Shown here piece by piece: positions 49,049 to 58,747 of a stretch of DNA of 64,000 nucleotides (positions are counted from its first letter, which is position 1; each line of letters begins with the position of its first letter). Source of the DNA: Stutzerimonas kunmingensis (GTDB lineage: Bacteria > Pseudomonadota > Gammaproteobacteria > Pseudomonadales > Pseudomonadaceae); contig NZ_FORS01000002.1 in the NCBI RefSeq assembly GCF_900114065.1, forward strand, positions 310,001-374,000. The letters are read 5' to 3'. The position numbers and the translations under genes were made by a program. The notes below the pieces were generated by a model. The model saw only the letters and a list, made by a program, of their open reading frames with translations. It ran no database searches and was not told where the DNA came from.

Positions 49049-49291
49049 ATGCGCGATCCCTTTGAAGAATCCCTGCGCGACCTGCTCAACAAGCCCTCTG
49101 TCCATGACGATGACGCTTGTCTGGGTCGCGTTCTCAAGACTGCCAACCGCCAAGTGGGCGCTGGCGACCTGTTCTCCCTGATTGGGCACTGGCTGGAAGC
49201 ATTAATGATTGCCATAAACAGCGGTTCGCGGCACCTCGCCCCGGTCTCTCGCCGCGAAGATCCCATTCGTTCGTTCGATAAGGCTGATTGA
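49049..49291 (+). CDS. cfrX: Small SigX-locus protein CfrX
   Basis: This soluble 80-residue protein starts MRDPFEESLRDLLNK and has no clear domain or signal peptide. Its place between cmaX and cmpX and its length match CfrX, known in other pseudomonads to form an operon with cmpX that responds to SigX under cell-wall or osmotic stress. GAGG precedes ATG 49049, and cmpX starts two bases after its stop. Molecular role unknown. Confidence 0.9.
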   Translation: MRDPFEESLRDLLNKPSVHDDDACLGRVLKTANRQVGAGDLFSLIGHWLEALMIAINSGSRHLAPVSRREDPIRSFDKAD

Positions 49292-49293
49292 TC

Positions 49294-50118
49294 ATGGAAT
49301 TCAATCCCTGGACCCAAAGTCTTCTTTCGGCGATGAGCTCGCTCTGGGCTTCTGTCGCGGCCTTCATTCCGAGATTGTTCGGCGCATTGGTCGTCGTTCT
49401 GCTCGGTTTTATTGTGGCCAAGTTACTCGATACGTTGCTGTCCAAAGTGTTGGCCAAAGTGGGTCTGGATCGCCTGATGGCGGGCACCGGTCTGACCAAG
49501 TTGTTGAGCCGGGCTGGAATACGCATTCCCGTCTCCGCGCTGATTGGTAAGGTCGTCTACTGGTTCGTTCTACTGATATTTCTGGTATCGGCCGCTGAAT
49601 CGCTGGGGCTGGAGCGAGTGTCTGCAACGCTCGATATGTTGGCGCTTTATGTGCCCAAGGTCTTTGGCGCCGCGCTGATTCTGCTGGCCGGTGTCTTGCT
49701 GGCTCAGTTGCTAAGTGGCCTCGTTCGCGGCGCGGCAGAAGGGGTTGGACTCGACTACGCCAACGGTCTTGCGCGCATGGCGCAGGGGCTGGTGATCATC
49801 ATCAGTATCTCCGTCGCAATTGGTCAGCTTGAGGTCAAGACCGAGCTACTCAACTACGTCATTGCCATCGTGCTCATTACTGTTGGTCTGGCCGTGGCGC
49901 TGGCCTTCGGTCTCGGCAGCCGTGAGCTTGTGGCACAAATACTGGCAGGGGTTTATGTTCGAGAGCTTTACGAAGTAGGGCAGCGAGTGCGGCTGGAGGA
50001 TGTCGAAGGGCAGATCGAGGAGATCGGAACAGTCAAAACACTGCTGCTTACCGATGACGGAGAGCTGACTTCGGTGGCCAACAAAGTGCTGCTCGAGCAG
50101 CGCGTTGGCAGCCGTTAA
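49294..50118 (+). CDS. cmpX: MscS-like mechanosensitive channel CmpX
   Basis: The protein has 274 residues. Several hydrophobic segments lie near residues 20-50, 85-110, 125-150 and 165-210, ahead of a short MscS-type beta domain (VGQRVRLEDVEGQIEEIGTVKTLLL). It is the small, conserved-TM type of MscS homologue and lacks the long C-terminal domain of MscS. It couples membrane tension or wall stress to the sigX locus in Pseudomonas. Start at ATG 49294, not the TTG inside the cfrX stop. Confidence 0.92.
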   Translation: MEFNPWTQSLLSAMSSLWASVAAFIPRLFGALVVVLLGFIVAKLLDTLLSKVLAKVGLDRLMAGTGLTKLLSRAGIRIPVSALIGKVVYWFVLLIFLVSAAESLGLERVSATLDMLALYVPKVFGAALILLAGVLLAQLLSGLVRGAAEGVGLDYANGLARMAQGLVIIISISVAIGQLEVKTELLNYVIAIVLITVGLAVALAFGLGSRELVAQILAGVYVRELYEVGQRVRLEDVEGQIEEIGTVKTLLLTDDGELTSVANKVLLEQRVGSR

Positions 50119-50202
50119 GCGTGCGTTTCTGGTAAAGTACGACGCCTTTTTTCCGGTTTCCATAAATGGCGGCCGTGATTTTGACTGCCGGCTCGAAGCG
50201 TC

Positions 50203-50793
50203 TTGACTAAAACCTCATCGTCCATTTCGCGCTACGACCCTCGCCAGCTCACCGATGAAGAGCTGGTGCAGCACGCCCATGTCGAGCTATTTCATATAAC
50301 GCGCGCTTATGAAGAACTCATGCGGCGATATCAGCGTACACTGTTCAACGTATGCTCACGCTATTTGGGAAACGAGCGAGACGCCGATGATGTATGTCAG
50401 GAGGTCATGCTCAAGGTTCTTTATGGCTTAAAGAACTTTGAAGGCAAATCTAAATTCAAAACCTGGCTATACAGCATCACTTATAACGAATGTATTACTC
50501 AATATCGCAAAGAACGCCGTAAGAGACGCCTGTTGGATGCCCTGAGCCTGGATCCGCTTGAGGAAGCGTCTGAGGACAAGGCACCAAAGGTTGAAGAAAA
50601 GGCGGGGCTTGATCGTTGGCTTGTACATGTCAACCCGATTGATCGAGAGATATTGGTGTTGCGTTTTGTTGCCGAATTAGAGTTCCAAGAAATCGCAGAT
50701 ATCATGCACATGGGTTTGAGCGCTACGAAGATGCGCTACAAGCGGGCACTGGATAAGCTGCGGGAAAATTTTTCCGATCAAACTGAAACTTAA
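50203..50793 (+). CDS. sigX: ECF sigma factor SigX
   Basis: This 196-residue extracytoplasmic-function sigma factor has region 2 (LFNVCSRYLGNERDADDVCQEVMLKV, with the DDVCQEV core helix) and region 4 (ILVLRFVAELEFQEIADIMHMGLSATKMRYKRA). Start is TTG 50203. It controls oprF and envelope or fatty-acid genes in P. aeruginosa. No anti-sigma gene is adjacent, in keeping with regulation through cmpX/cfrX and wall stress. It lies 99 bases before oprF. Confidence 0.95.
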   Translation: MTKTSSSISRYDPRQLTDEELVQHAHVELFHITRAYEELMRRYQRTLFNVCSRYLGNERDADDVCQEVMLKVLYGLKNFEGKSKFKTWLYSITYNECITQYRKERRKRRLLDALSLDPLEEASEDKAPKVEEKAGLDRWLVHVNPIDREILVLRFVAELEFQEIADIMHMGLSATKMRYKRALDKLRENFSDQTET

Positions 50794-50892
50794 TCTAGGA
50801 AAATTGTCTTATACCTTGCGAACAGCTTGGGCATACAGACAGCCGGTTTCCTTAGATTGTTCTGATTCTAACCACCAGATGGGGATTTACGG

Positions 50893-51882
50893 ATGAAACT
50901 TAAAAACACCTTAGGCGTCGTTATCGGTTCGATGGTTGCCGCCACTTCTTTTAGCGCGCTGGCCCAAGGACAGGGTGCCGTAGAGGTGGAAGCGTTCGGT
51001 AAGCATTACTTCACCGATAGCTCGCGTGATGTTCAGCGTGACGGCGAGCTCTACGGCGCTGGCGTCAGCTACTTCCTGACCGACGACGTTTCGTTGGGTC
51101 TCTCCTATGGCGAATATCACGACCTGACCTCCAAGGATCCGGTTGATGGTGGCGGCCACAAGAAAATCAAGGGCAGCCTGACTTCCCTTGATGCTGCCTA
51201 CCACTTCGGTGCTCCGGGTGTGGGTCTGCGTCCTTACGTTTCCGCTGGCGTAGCTCACCAGAGCATCGGCCAGGCTGACCGTGGCGGTCGTGATCGCAGC
51301 ACCTTCGCAAACGTTGGTACCGGTCTGAAGTACTACTTCACCGAGAACTTCTTCGCCAAGGCTAGCGTTGATGGCATGTACAACATTGATGCAGACGAAG
51401 GCGAGTGGATGGCTGGCGTCGGCGTTGGTCTGAACTTCGGCGGCGGTGCTCGTCAGGTTGCGGCAGTCGAGCCGACTCCAGAGCCGGCCCCGGCTCCGAT
51501 CGTCGACACTGAGCCGGAACCCGCCCCGGAGCTGGTGCGTGTTGAGCTGGACGTCAAGTTCGACTTCGACAAATCCCGCGTTCGTGAAGAAAGCTACAGC
51601 GACATCAAAAACCTCGCTGACTTCATGCAGCAGTACCCGCAGACCAACACTACCGTTGAAGGTCACACTGACTCCGTCGGTACCGACCAGTATAACCAGC
51701 GTCTGTCCGAGCGTCGTGCCGAAGCAGTCCGCAACGTTCTGGTCAACGAGTACGGTGTTGAAGGTGGTCGCGTGAACTCCGTAGGTTACGGTGAGTCCCG
51801 TCCGGTTGCCGATAACGCTACCGAGGAAGGTCGTCAGATCAATCGTCGCGTTGAAGCCGAAGTAGAAGCTCAGGTTCAGTAA
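50893..51882 (+). CDS. oprF: Major porin and structural protein OprF
   Basis: The protein has 329 residues. Signal peptide (to ALA-Q near 24), an eight-strand beta-barrel domain (25-185), a Pro/Glu/Ala linker (EPTPEPAPAP and EPEPAPE) and a C-terminal OmpA domain (about 215-325: TVEGHTDSVGTDQYNQRLSERRA) that binds peptidoglycan. No Cys is present, so the disulfide-bearing loop known from P. aeruginosa OprF is missing. A terminator follows 20 bases after the stop. Confidence 0.97.
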   Translation: MKLKNTLGVVIGSMVAATSFSALAQGQGAVEVEAFGKHYFTDSSRDVQRDGELYGAGVSYFLTDDVSLGLSYGEYHDLTSKDPVDGGGHKKIKGSLTSLDAAYHFGAPGVGLRPYVSAGVAHQSIGQADRGGRDRSTFANVGTGLKYYFTENFFAKASVDGMYNIDADEGEWMAGVGVGLNFGGGARQVAAVEPTPEPAPAPIVDTEPEPAPELVRVELDVKFDFDKSRVREESYSDIKNLADFMQQYPQTNTTVEGHTDSVGTDQYNQRLSERRAEAVRNVLVNEYGVEGGRVNSVGYGESRPVADNATEEGRQINRRVEAEVEAQVQ

Positions 51883-51902
51883 TCTGAGTTAGCTACACCG
51901 AG

Positions 51903-51927
51903 AAGAGCCCGGCTAGCCCGGGCTTTT
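51903..51927 (+). terminator. oprF terminator
   Basis: Stem AGCCCGG / CCGGGCT with TAGC-like loop followed by T run (TTTTC). The following 170 bases up to the acnB terminator hold no visible gene. Confidence 0.88.
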
Positions 51928-52097
51928 CTTTGCCCGCAGAAAAGTAATAGGTGTGTGGCTGTCCTTCAGCGCGATGATGGCTTGCTGCTGCGGTGCTGTA
52001 ATGAAAGGCTGTCCGGCCGATAGCACGCGTGGCGGTGCTTGGCTATTAGCAGTCGCGCTGGCAACAGGTTAAAGGCAAGGTCGAAGGAAAGTCGCGC

Positions 52098-52126
52098 ATA
52101 AAAAACCCCGCCGAAGCGGGGTTTTC
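52098..52126 (-). terminator. acnB terminator
   Basis: On the minus strand stem AACCCCGC / GCGGGGTT with a short loop and T run; 20 bases after the acnB stop. T runs exist on both sides, so it may be bidirectional. Confidence 0.85.
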
Positions 52127-52145
52127 TGATTGCCTTACCGCGTCA

Positions 52146-54755
52146 TCAGACTTCGACGACCTTGATCTTTGCCTTCTCCGCAGCGTCGCGGAATTCAGCG
52201 ATCTGATCGAAAGACAGGTAGCGATAGATGTCGGCAGCCATGCTGTCGATGTTCTTCGCGTACTCCATATACTCCTCGACGGTCGGCAGTTTGCCGGTGA
52301 TGGACGCTACTGCCGCCAGCTCGGCCGAAGCCAGGTAGACGTTGGTGGCATCACCCAGACGGTTCGGGAAGTTACGAGTGGAGGTAGAGACCACGGTGGA
52401 ACCGGTTTGCACGCGAGCCTGGTTACCCATGCACAGCGAGCAACCCGGCATTTCCATGCGCGCGCCAGCCTTGCCGTAGATGCCGTAGTAGCCTTCTTCG
52501 GTCAGCTGGTGGGCATCCATCTTGGTAGGCGGAGCCAGCCACAGGCGAGTCGGGATACCGCCCTTGACCTTGTCCAGCAACTTGCCTGCAGCGCGGAAGT
52601 GACCAATGTTGGTCATGCAGGAGCCGATGAAGACCTCGTCGATCTTCTCGCCAGCTACGGTGGACAGCAGGCGAGCGTCATCCGGATCGTTTGGAGCGCA
52701 GAGCACAGGCTCTTTGACTTCGGACAGGTCGATCTCGATCACGGCAGCGTATTCGGCGTCCTTGTCGGCTTCGAGCAGCTTCGGATCAGCGATCCAGGCT
52801 TCCATCGCTTGAGCACGACGCTCCAGAGTGCGCGCATCGCCATAGCCCTCGCTGATCATCCAGCGCAGCATGGTGATGTTGGAGCGGAGGTACTCGGCAA
52901 TCGAGTCTTCCGGCAGCTTGATGGTGCAACCGGCAGCTGAACGCTCGGCGGAGGCGTCGGACAGTTCGAACGCTTGCTCGACGGTCAGCTGGTTGAGGCC
53001 TTCGATCTCGAGGATGCGGCCGGAGAAGATGTTCTTCTTGCCTTTCTTCTCGACAGTCAGCAGACCTTGCTGAATGGCGTAGTAGGGGATGGCATGAACC
53101 AGGTCGCGCAGGGTAATACCCGGTTGCATCTGGCCTTTGAAGCGCACCAGCACCGATTCCGGCATGTCCAGCGGCATAACGCCGGTGGCAGCAGCAAATG
53201 CGACCAGACCAGAGCCGGCCGGGAACGAGATGCCGATCGGGAAGCGGGTGTGAGAGTCACCGCCGGTACCAACGGTATCGGGCAGCAGCATGCGGTTCAG
53301 CCAGCTGTGGATAATGCCGTCACCTGGGCGCAGGGAAACGCCACTGCGGTTCATGATGAAGTCCGGCAGGGTGTGGTGGGTGTTGACGTCGATCGGCTTT
53401 GGATATGCAGCTGTGTGGCAGAACGACTGCATGACCAGATCGGCGGAGAAGCCCAGGCAAGCCAGATCCTTCAGCTCGTCGCGAGTCATCGGGCCAGTGG
53501 TGTCCTGGGAGCCGACGGTGGTCATCTTCGGTTCGCAGTAGGTGCCCGGACGAACGCCCTTGCCTTCCGGCAAGCCGCAGGCGCGACCGACCATCTTCTG
53601 CGCGAGGGTGAAACCTTTGCCACTGTCAGTCGGCGCTTCCGGCTTCTTGAACAGGGTGGACGGTGCCAGACCCAGCTCGGCGCGGGCCTTCTCGGTCAGG
53701 CCGCGGCCGATGATCAGCGGAATACGACCGCCAGCACGGACTTCGTCCAGCAGGACGTCGGTCTTCAGTTCGAAAGTGGTGACGACTTCATCGGTGCCAT
53801 GCTTGCAAACCTTGCCAGCGTATGGATAGACGTCGATCACGTCGCCCATGGCCAGGTTGCTGCAGTCGAATTCGATCGGCAGGGCACCGGCATCTTCCAT
53901 GGTGTTGTAGAAGATCGGGGCGATCTTTGTGCCGAAGCAGAAGCCACCAGCGCGCTTGTTCGGCACGTTCGGGATGTCGTCACCGAAGAACCAAAGCACG
54001 GAGTTGGTGGCCGACTTGCGCGAGGAGCCGGTACCAACCACGTCGCCGACGTAAGCAACTGGGAAGCCCTTAGCTTTCAGTTCTTCCATCTGCTTGATTG
54101 GGCCGACCGAGCCCGGTACGTCCGGGTTGATGCCTTCACGGGCCATTTTCAGCATGGCCAGCGCGTGCAGCGGGATGTCAGGGCGCGACCAGGCGTCTGG
54201 AGCAGGCGACAGATCGTCGGTGTTGGTTTCGCCAGTGACCTTGAATACGGACAGGGAAACTTTTTCGGCAACTGCCGGGCGGTTGGTGAACCACTCGCCT
54301 TCGGCCCAGGACTGCATCACAGCCTTGGCATGCTCGTTACCGGCCTTGGCTTTTTCGGCCACGTCGTGGAAAGCGTCGAACATCAGCAGGGTGTGCTTCA
54401 GTTGCTCGGCGGCAACAGCGGCCAGTTCGGCGTTATCCAGCAGCTCGACCAGAGTGGCGATGTTGTAGCCGCCCTGCATGGTGCCCAGCAGTTCGACAGC
54501 GCGCTGCTTGCTCAGCAATGGCGAGGAGGTTTCACCTTTGGCTAGGGCGGACAGGAAGCCGGCCTTGACGTAGGCGGCTTCGTCGACGCCAGCGGGGACG
54601 CGGTTGGTGATCAGGTCAACGAGGAATTCTTCTTCGCCGGCTGGCGGATTCTTCAGCAGCTCAACCAGGCCTGCGGTTTGCTCGGCGTTCAGCGGCTGGG
54701 GCACGACGCCCTGGGCGGCACGCTCTTCTACGTGTTTGCGATAGGCTTCAAGCAC
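52146..54755 (-). CDS. acnB: Bifunctional aconitate hydratase 2 / 2-methylisocitrate dehydratase
   Basis: The 869-residue enzyme is the main TCA-cycle aconitase and hydrates 2-methyl-cis-aconitate in propionate breakdown, so it completes the prp pathway. Cluster ligands lie in SCMTNIGH and [12 protein letters not shown] 54755 (start of VLEAYRKHV) is chosen because GAGGG lies nine bases upstream and the resulting length matches AcnB of other pseudomonads. Two in-frame ATGs at 54773 and 54770 would add five or six residues (MMRVKT); the first follows AAGGGAC and remains possible. Confidence 0.95.
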   Translation of the reverse strand: MLEAYRKHVEERAAQGVVPQPLNAEQTAGLVELLKNPPAGEEEFLVDLITNRVPAGVDEAAYVKAGFLSALAKGETSSPLLSKQRAVELLGTMQGGYNIATLVELLDNAELAAVAAEQLKHTLLMFDAFHDVAEKAKAGNEHAKAVMQSWAEGEWFTNRPAVAEKVSLSVFKVTGETNTDDLSPAPDAWSRPDIPLHALAMLKMAREGINPDVPGSVGPIKQMEELKAKGFPVAYVGDVVGTGSSRKSATNSVLWFFGDDIPNVPNKRAGGFCFGTKIAPIFYNTMEDAGALPIEFDCSNLAMGDVIDVYPYAGKVCKHGTDEVVTTFELKTDVLLDEVRAGGRIPLIIGRGLTEKARAELGLAPSTLFKKPEAPTDSGKGFTLAQKMVGRACGLPEGKGVRPGTYCEPKMTTVGSQDTTGPMTRDELKDLACLGFSADLVMQSFCHTAAYPKPIDVNTHHTLPDFIMNRSGVSLRPGDGIIHSWLNRMLLPDTVGTGGDSHTRFPIGISFPAGSGLVAFAAATGVMPLDMPESVLVRFKGQMQPGITLRDLVHAIPYYAIQQGLLTVEKKGKKNIFSGRILEIEGLNQLTVEQAFELSDASAERSAAGCTIKLPEDSIAEYLRSNITMLRWMISEGYGDARTLERRAQAMEAWIADPKLLEADKDAEYAAVIEIDLSEVKEPVLCAPNDPDDARLLSTVAGEKIDEVFIGSCMTNIGHFRAAGKLLDKVKGGIPTRLWLAPPTKMDAHQLTEEGYYGIYGKAGARMEMPGCSLCMGNQARVQTGSTVVSTSTRNFPNRLGDATNVYLASAELAAVASITGKLPTVEEYMEYAKNIDSMAADIYRYLSFDQIAEFRDAAEKAKIKVVEV

Positions 54756-54773
54756 AGTTTTTACCCTCATCAT

Positions 54774-55162
54774 TGGTCCCTTGGGTGTTTCGGGACGCGC
54801 ATCCGGAAGCTGTTTTCAAAGTTTTACGCCGGGCGGGCGAGGCCGGATGGGCAGGGTAAAGATAAATCTGCGCATCCGGTACGCAGCCGGTTCAACTGTG
54901 CTCGTGACGCTTTGAAAACAGCTTCGTATGGAATGTGGCGCCAAAAACGGCGGGCCGATACTACTGGAAATGGCCCCAAAAGTTAAGTCGAGCGCCAGCG
55001 GCGGCCGCCGCCAAGGCTTCGTGAGCTTGCGTGAAAAGATTTCGCTCGGGCCCGCGGGGCCTGGGCTTGCGGCGGCGCAAGAGGGGTCCACGCTTGAAAC
55101 AAGGATGACCCTGGTAGGACAAAAGTCTAAGATGCTCGGCCCGCCATCAACCTGCTTTGGTC
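54774..55162. other. Intergenic stretch upstream of acnB
   Basis: About 390 bases with no convincing gene. It holds a 16-base perfect inverted repeat (separate entry), several short GC-rich hairpins (for example GCGGCGGCCGCCGCC near 55,000) and an AAG-ACTAAG patch near 55,125-55,135 before the DUF1289 gene. It should contain divergent promoters for acnB and the DUF1289 gene, but I cannot place boxes with confidence. Confidence 0.5.
54806..54925. repeat. 16-base perfect inverted repeat upstream of acnB
   Basis: GAAGCTGTTTTCAAAG (54806-54821) is exactly complementary to CTTTGAAAACAGCTTC (54910-54925), 88 bases apart. Two near-copies of GCATCCGG lie between the arms. Inside the acnB leader this could fold into a large hairpin; it could also be a pair of protein sites or the ends of a small mobile palindrome. 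Confidence 0.7.
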
Positions 55163-55639
55163 ATGTCCTCACAGCGCATCAAAACCCCTTGCATTGGTCT
55201 GTGCTCGACGGTGTACGGCGATATCGTCTGCCGTGGGTGCAAGCGATTCCATCATGAGGTGGTTAACTGGAACGCCTATGGCGAAGAGGAAAAGCGGGCG
55301 GTATGGCGGCGTCTGGAAATCCTCCTGGCGCAGGTCATGACGGCCAAACTCGAAGTGTTCGATGCTCAGCTGTTGCGCCAGCAGCTGGAGGCTCGGCAGA
55401 TCCGCTTTGTAGTGGAGCAGTCTCCCTACTGCTGGGCCTATCAGTTGATCGCGCGCGGTGCGCGGCTGATTCAGCAGCTCGAAGCCTATGGCGTTGCTTT
55501 GCTACCCGAATTCCGTGATCGACCGCTGCCTGAACTGCGCGACGCGATCGATCAGGAGTTCTTCCTGCTTTCCGAGGCTCATTACGAGCGCTACATCGCG
55601 CCACGCTTTCTAGCGGAAGGTATCGACTTTAGAGTCTGA
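55163..55639 (+). CDS. DUF1289-containing protein
   Basis: The protein has 158 residues. The N-terminal DUF1289 Fe/Zn-type motif TPCIGLCSTVYGDIVCRGCKRF has four Cys in the CxxxC...CxxC pattern, followed by EVVNWNAYGEEEKRAV. The C-terminal 80 residues are helical. Members may be metal- or RNA-binding but no function is known. ATG 55163 has no strong ribosome site, and TTG 55157 is an alternative start. It is convergent with the stress protein gene. Confidence 0.88.
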   Translation: MSSQRIKTPCIGLCSTVYGDIVCRGCKRFHHEVVNWNAYGEEEKRAVWRRLEILLAQVMTAKLEVFDAQLLRQQLEARQIRFVVEQSPYCWAYQLIARGARLIQQLEAYGVALLPEFRDRPLPELRDAIDQEFFLLSEAHYERYIAPRFLAEGIDFRV

Positions 55640-55680
55640 TGAAGCCCGCGGGCCAGCGCTTTCGTTCGGAGCGGTCTGAC

Positions 55681-56541
55681 TCAGTGGCGAACCAGGTCTT
55701 CGAGGTGATCGATGATGTCGTTGGGCTTGAGTACCAGGACATCGCTTTCCAGCGTGTCGAGCACCACCTCGGCAGTGTTACCCATCAGTGCGCCAGAGAA
55801 TCCGGTCCTTGCCACTGTGCCAATCACTGTGACGACGGCCTTGAGCTGGTGGCAAACGCGCGGAATCAGCGCATCGGCAGGGCCTTCCTCGACATGTAGC
55901 TGAGCGTCAGGAATCTGAAACTCTTCCTGGAACTGCTTGCAGGCATCTCTATACCGAGCTTCGATGGTTTCCTTGAGTTGGAACGCCGGGTCGGCGGCGG
56001 AAAGCATCGCTGAAGGATGCGCACTGATGACGTGCAGCTTGCCGTCGGCGAGGCTGGCGATCTCGTAGCCGTGATTGATGATGGTCGCGTGCAGCGTGCG
56101 GTGTTCCAGATCGGCGTTGCCGACGTCCACCGCGGCGAGAATGTTTCCACCTGTCCATGGCTTGTCGGTTTTCACCATCAGCACCGGGCTGGGGCAATAA
56201 CGCAGCAGCTTCCAGTCCTCGGGAGTGAGCAGGGCGCGCTTGAGGGGGTTGTCCGGCACGTGCTGCTTGACGACTAACCCGCAACCTTCGGCCTGCTGCA
56301 CGTTGATGATGGTCTGATGGATGCTCTCGTGCCACGCCTGCTGGGTGGACACCTGATGGCCCTCGCTAGCCAGCTGTTCGCTCAGTGCGGTCAGGTGGGC
56401 ACCGTGGTCGTGCTTGGTATCGCACACCAGCAGGTGCAGGCGGGACTGGCTGACACTTGCGATCAGTCGCGCACGTTTGAGTGCCAGCTCTTGCGGCTGG
56501 TTCGGGTCAATTACCACGAGGATGCAGCGAATGGCTTGCAT
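55681..56541 (-). CDS. Universal stress protein, tandem UspA domains (UspE-like)
   Basis: This 286-residue protein has two UspA-like halves (about 4-140 and 150-280). The second half has the ATP/phosphate-binding type motif IGTVARTGFSGALMGNTAEVVL; the first lacks it. UspE-type proteins appear under stationary phase and stress. ATG 56541 follows GGAG; the upstream 11-residue extension (MTNLNLEMEPI) is less supported. Single gene. Confidence 0.92.
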   Translation of the reverse strand: MQAIRCILVVIDPNQPQELALKRARLIASVSQSRLHLLVCDTKHDHGAHLTALSEQLASEGHQVSTQQAWHESIHQTIINVQQAEGCGLVVKQHVPDNPLKRALLTPEDWKLLRYCPSPVLMVKTDKPWTGGNILAAVDVGNADLEHRTLHATIINHGYEIASLADGKLHVISAHPSAMLSAADPAFQLKETIEARYRDACKQFQEEFQIPDAQLHVEEGPADALIPRVCHQLKAVVTVIGTVARTGFSGALMGNTAEVVLDTLESDVLVLKPNDIIDHLEDLVRH

Positions 56542-56719
56542 GATCGGCTCCATTTCCAGATTCAGGTTGGTCAACTATAGACAAGCCTGCGATGCCGGCC
56601 GTGATGTATATCAAGCAAGGCTGGCTGCTCCGCGCGGCATTCGCAATAATGCCCGTCCGGTGTCCGGCGGTGCCATTTAACTGTCGGCTTATTAAGTTCC
56701 TGAATATGCAAGGCTAGAC

Positions 56720-57325
56720 ATGCTTCCTGATCTCAACGAATTCCTCGGTTGTGCCACACCCGCCGCATGGGTGGATGCAGCGTTGCAGAATCAGGATGTG
56801 ATGCTCATCGATCATGGAAACTGCGAGAAGAAGGCGGCAGGTGCGGCGTTCCAGTTGATGTTCCGCTACGTTGACAAACCGGACCTGCAGAACAAGATGT
56901 CGCGCCTCGCCCGTGCGGAGCTGCGTCATTTCGAGCAGGTACTGGCAATCGTTCGCCGACGTGAGATCCAGCTGCGGAACGTTGGGTCGTCACGCTATGT
57001 AGCCGGCCTGCGTGAACTCGTACGCAATCATGAGCCGTACCGGCTGACTGATACGCTTGTGATCGGTGCCTTTATCGAGGCACGCTCCTGTGAGCGTTTC
57101 GCCATGTTGGTGCCGCATCTGGATGAGGAGCTGGGCAAGTTCTATCACGGGCTGCTCAAGTCGGAAGCGCGGCACTTTCAGGACTATCTCAAGCTGGCGT
57201 ACCAATATGGCGATGCGGCCGATGTCGATGCGGCGATCATTCGGGTACGTGAACGCGAGCGCGAACTCATCGAAAGCCCGGACGCCGAGTTTCGCTTTCA
57301 CAGCGGCGTGCCGCTGGCGGCTTAG
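56720..57325 (+). CDS. miaE: tRNA 2-methylthio-N6-isopentenyladenosine(37) hydroxylase
   Basis: The 201-residue non-haem di-iron enzyme hydroxylates ms2i6A37 in tRNAs. Ligand blocks are [15 protein letters not shown] (Glu), [11 protein letters not shown] (ExxH), [12 protein letters not shown] (Glu) and [10 protein letters not shown] (ExxH). Its stop overlaps the stop of lpxH by four bases (convergent). Confidence 0.95.
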   Translation: MLPDLNEFLGCATPAAWVDAALQNQDVMLIDHGNCEKKAAGAAFQLMFRYVDKPDLQNKMSRLARAELRHFEQVLAIVRRREIQLRNVGSSRYVAGLRELVRNHEPYRLTDTLVIGAFIEARSCERFAMLVPHLDEELGKFYHGLLKSEARHFQDYLKLAYQYGDAADVDAAIIRVRERERELIESPDAEFRFHSGVPLAA

Positions 57326-58044
57326 TTCAGATCGAACGGGGCTTGCTGAAAGCCGCTCTCGTCGGCCTGTAGCGCCCAGCCTTGCTGGTCCCAGTCGCCG
57401 AGCACGATGCGCCGTGCCGGGCGGCCGTCGACTTCCAGTTCGTGTGTCGCGGGGCGATGGGTGTGGCCATGGATCAGGGTCCGCACGCCATGCTCGGCGA
57501 GTACTCGAGGGATCAGCTCCGGGGTGACATCGATGATGTCCGAAGCCTTCATGCGCGTCTGGGTGCGACTTTCATTGCGCAGCTTGCGCGCGAGTTTTCG
57601 GCGAGTGGACAGCGGCAGATTACGCAGGATGAACAGGCTGAGCGGATTGCGCAGCAAACGCCGTAGCCGCATGTAGCCTTCGTCGCGGGTGCACAGGCTG
57701 TCGCCATGCATCAGAAGGACGCGCTCACCGCCGAGCTCGACCACACTCGGGTCGCCCAGCAGCGTACAGCCAGCCGCGCGGCAGAAGCCCTTGCCCAGCA
57801 TGAAGTCACGGTTGCCGTGCATCAGGTAAATGCGCGTACCGCGTTCGCTCAGGGCGCGTAACGCGTCGGCGATCGATTGCTGGAAGGGTGTTATGGCATC
57901 GTCGCCGATCCAGACCTCAAAAAAGTCGCCGAGTATGTACAGCGCTTCGGCCTGGCACGCGCGAGTGGCGAGAAAATGCAGAAACGCCCGGGTAATGTCC
58001 GGGCGTTCCTCTTCCAGGTGCAGATCGGAGATCAGCAGGATCAC
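57322..58044 (-). CDS. lpxH: UDP-2,3-diacylglucosamine diphosphatase
   Basis: The 240-residue calcineurin-like metallo-phosphoesterase makes lipid X in lipid A synthesis. Motifs [46 protein letters not shown] and [11 protein letters not shown] supply the two-metal site. GTG start 58044. It lies six bases after ppiB in the same direction, so the two are probably cotranscribed. Confidence 0.96.
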   Translation of the reverse strand: MILLISDLHLEEERPDITRAFLHFLATRACQAEALYILGDFFEVWIGDDAITPFQQSIADALRALSERGTRIYLMHGNRDFMLGKGFCRAAGCTLLGDPSVVELGGERVLLMHGDSLCTRDEGYMRLRRLLRNPLSLFILRNLPLSTRRKLARKLRNESRTQTRMKASDIIDVTPELIPRVLAEHGVRTLIHGHTHRPATHELEVDGRPARRIVLGDWDQQGWALQADESGFQQAPFDLN

Positions 58045-58050
58045 TCGCGA

Positions 58051-58545
58051 TTACTCGACGATTTCCGCTTTCTCGATCACCACGTCTTCCACTGGAACGT
58101 CCTGGTGACCGGATTTCATGGTGGTCGCCACGGCTTTGATCTTCTCGACCACGTCCATGCCTTCGGTCACCTCGCCGAACACGGCGTAACCCCAGCCCTG
58201 AACGGTTGGCGCGCTGTGGTCGAGGAAGTCGTTGTCCTTCACGTTGATGAAGAACTGCGCGGAGGCAGAGTGCGGCTCCATGGTGCGGGCCATGGCCAGG
58301 GTACCGGTCTTGTTCGACAGGCCGTTGTTGGCCTCGTTCTTGATAGGGGCGCGAGTCGGCTTCTGCTTCATGCCAGACTCGAAACCGCCGCCCTGGATCA
58401 TGAAGTTGCTGATCACGCGGTGGAAGATGGTGCCGTCGTAGTGACCGCTCTTCACGTATTCCTTGAAGTTGGCAGTGGTTTCCGGTGCCTTGTCTTCGAA
58501 CAGGTTGACGGTGATGACGCCGTAGTTGGTGTGCAGTTTGATCAT
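58051..58545 (-). CDS. ppiB: Cytoplasmic peptidyl-prolyl cis-trans isomerase B (cyclophilin)
   Basis: The 164-residue cyclophilin has the motifs [39 protein letters not shown] and WGYAVFGEV. No signal peptide, so cytoplasmic. Divergent from glnS with about 200 bases between starts. Confidence 0.96.
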   Translation of the reverse strand: MIKLHTNYGVITVNLFEDKAPETTANFKEYVKSGHYDGTIFHRVISNFMIQGGGFESGMKQKPTRAPIKNEANNGLSNKTGTLAMARTMEPHSASAQFFINVKDNDFLDHSAPTVQGWGYAVFGEVTEGMDVVEKIKAVATTMKSGHQDVPVEDVVIEKAEIVE

Positions 58546-58747
58546 CGGGGAGAGATTCCGTTTTCGTGGGGCTGGCCAAGTGCGGGACAGGCCGCTGCAA
58601 GGGTCGTCGTACCGAATGCCGTCAGGCGCTGATGGCAGTGCCGCCTTGGGCGCATTGCTCTGTCAGGGGGTTGACGGGTCCGCTATGATAAGCGCTTTGA
58701 TTTGGTCGGCCTACCCTGAGCCGCACTCGCTGATCGTTAAGGACATC

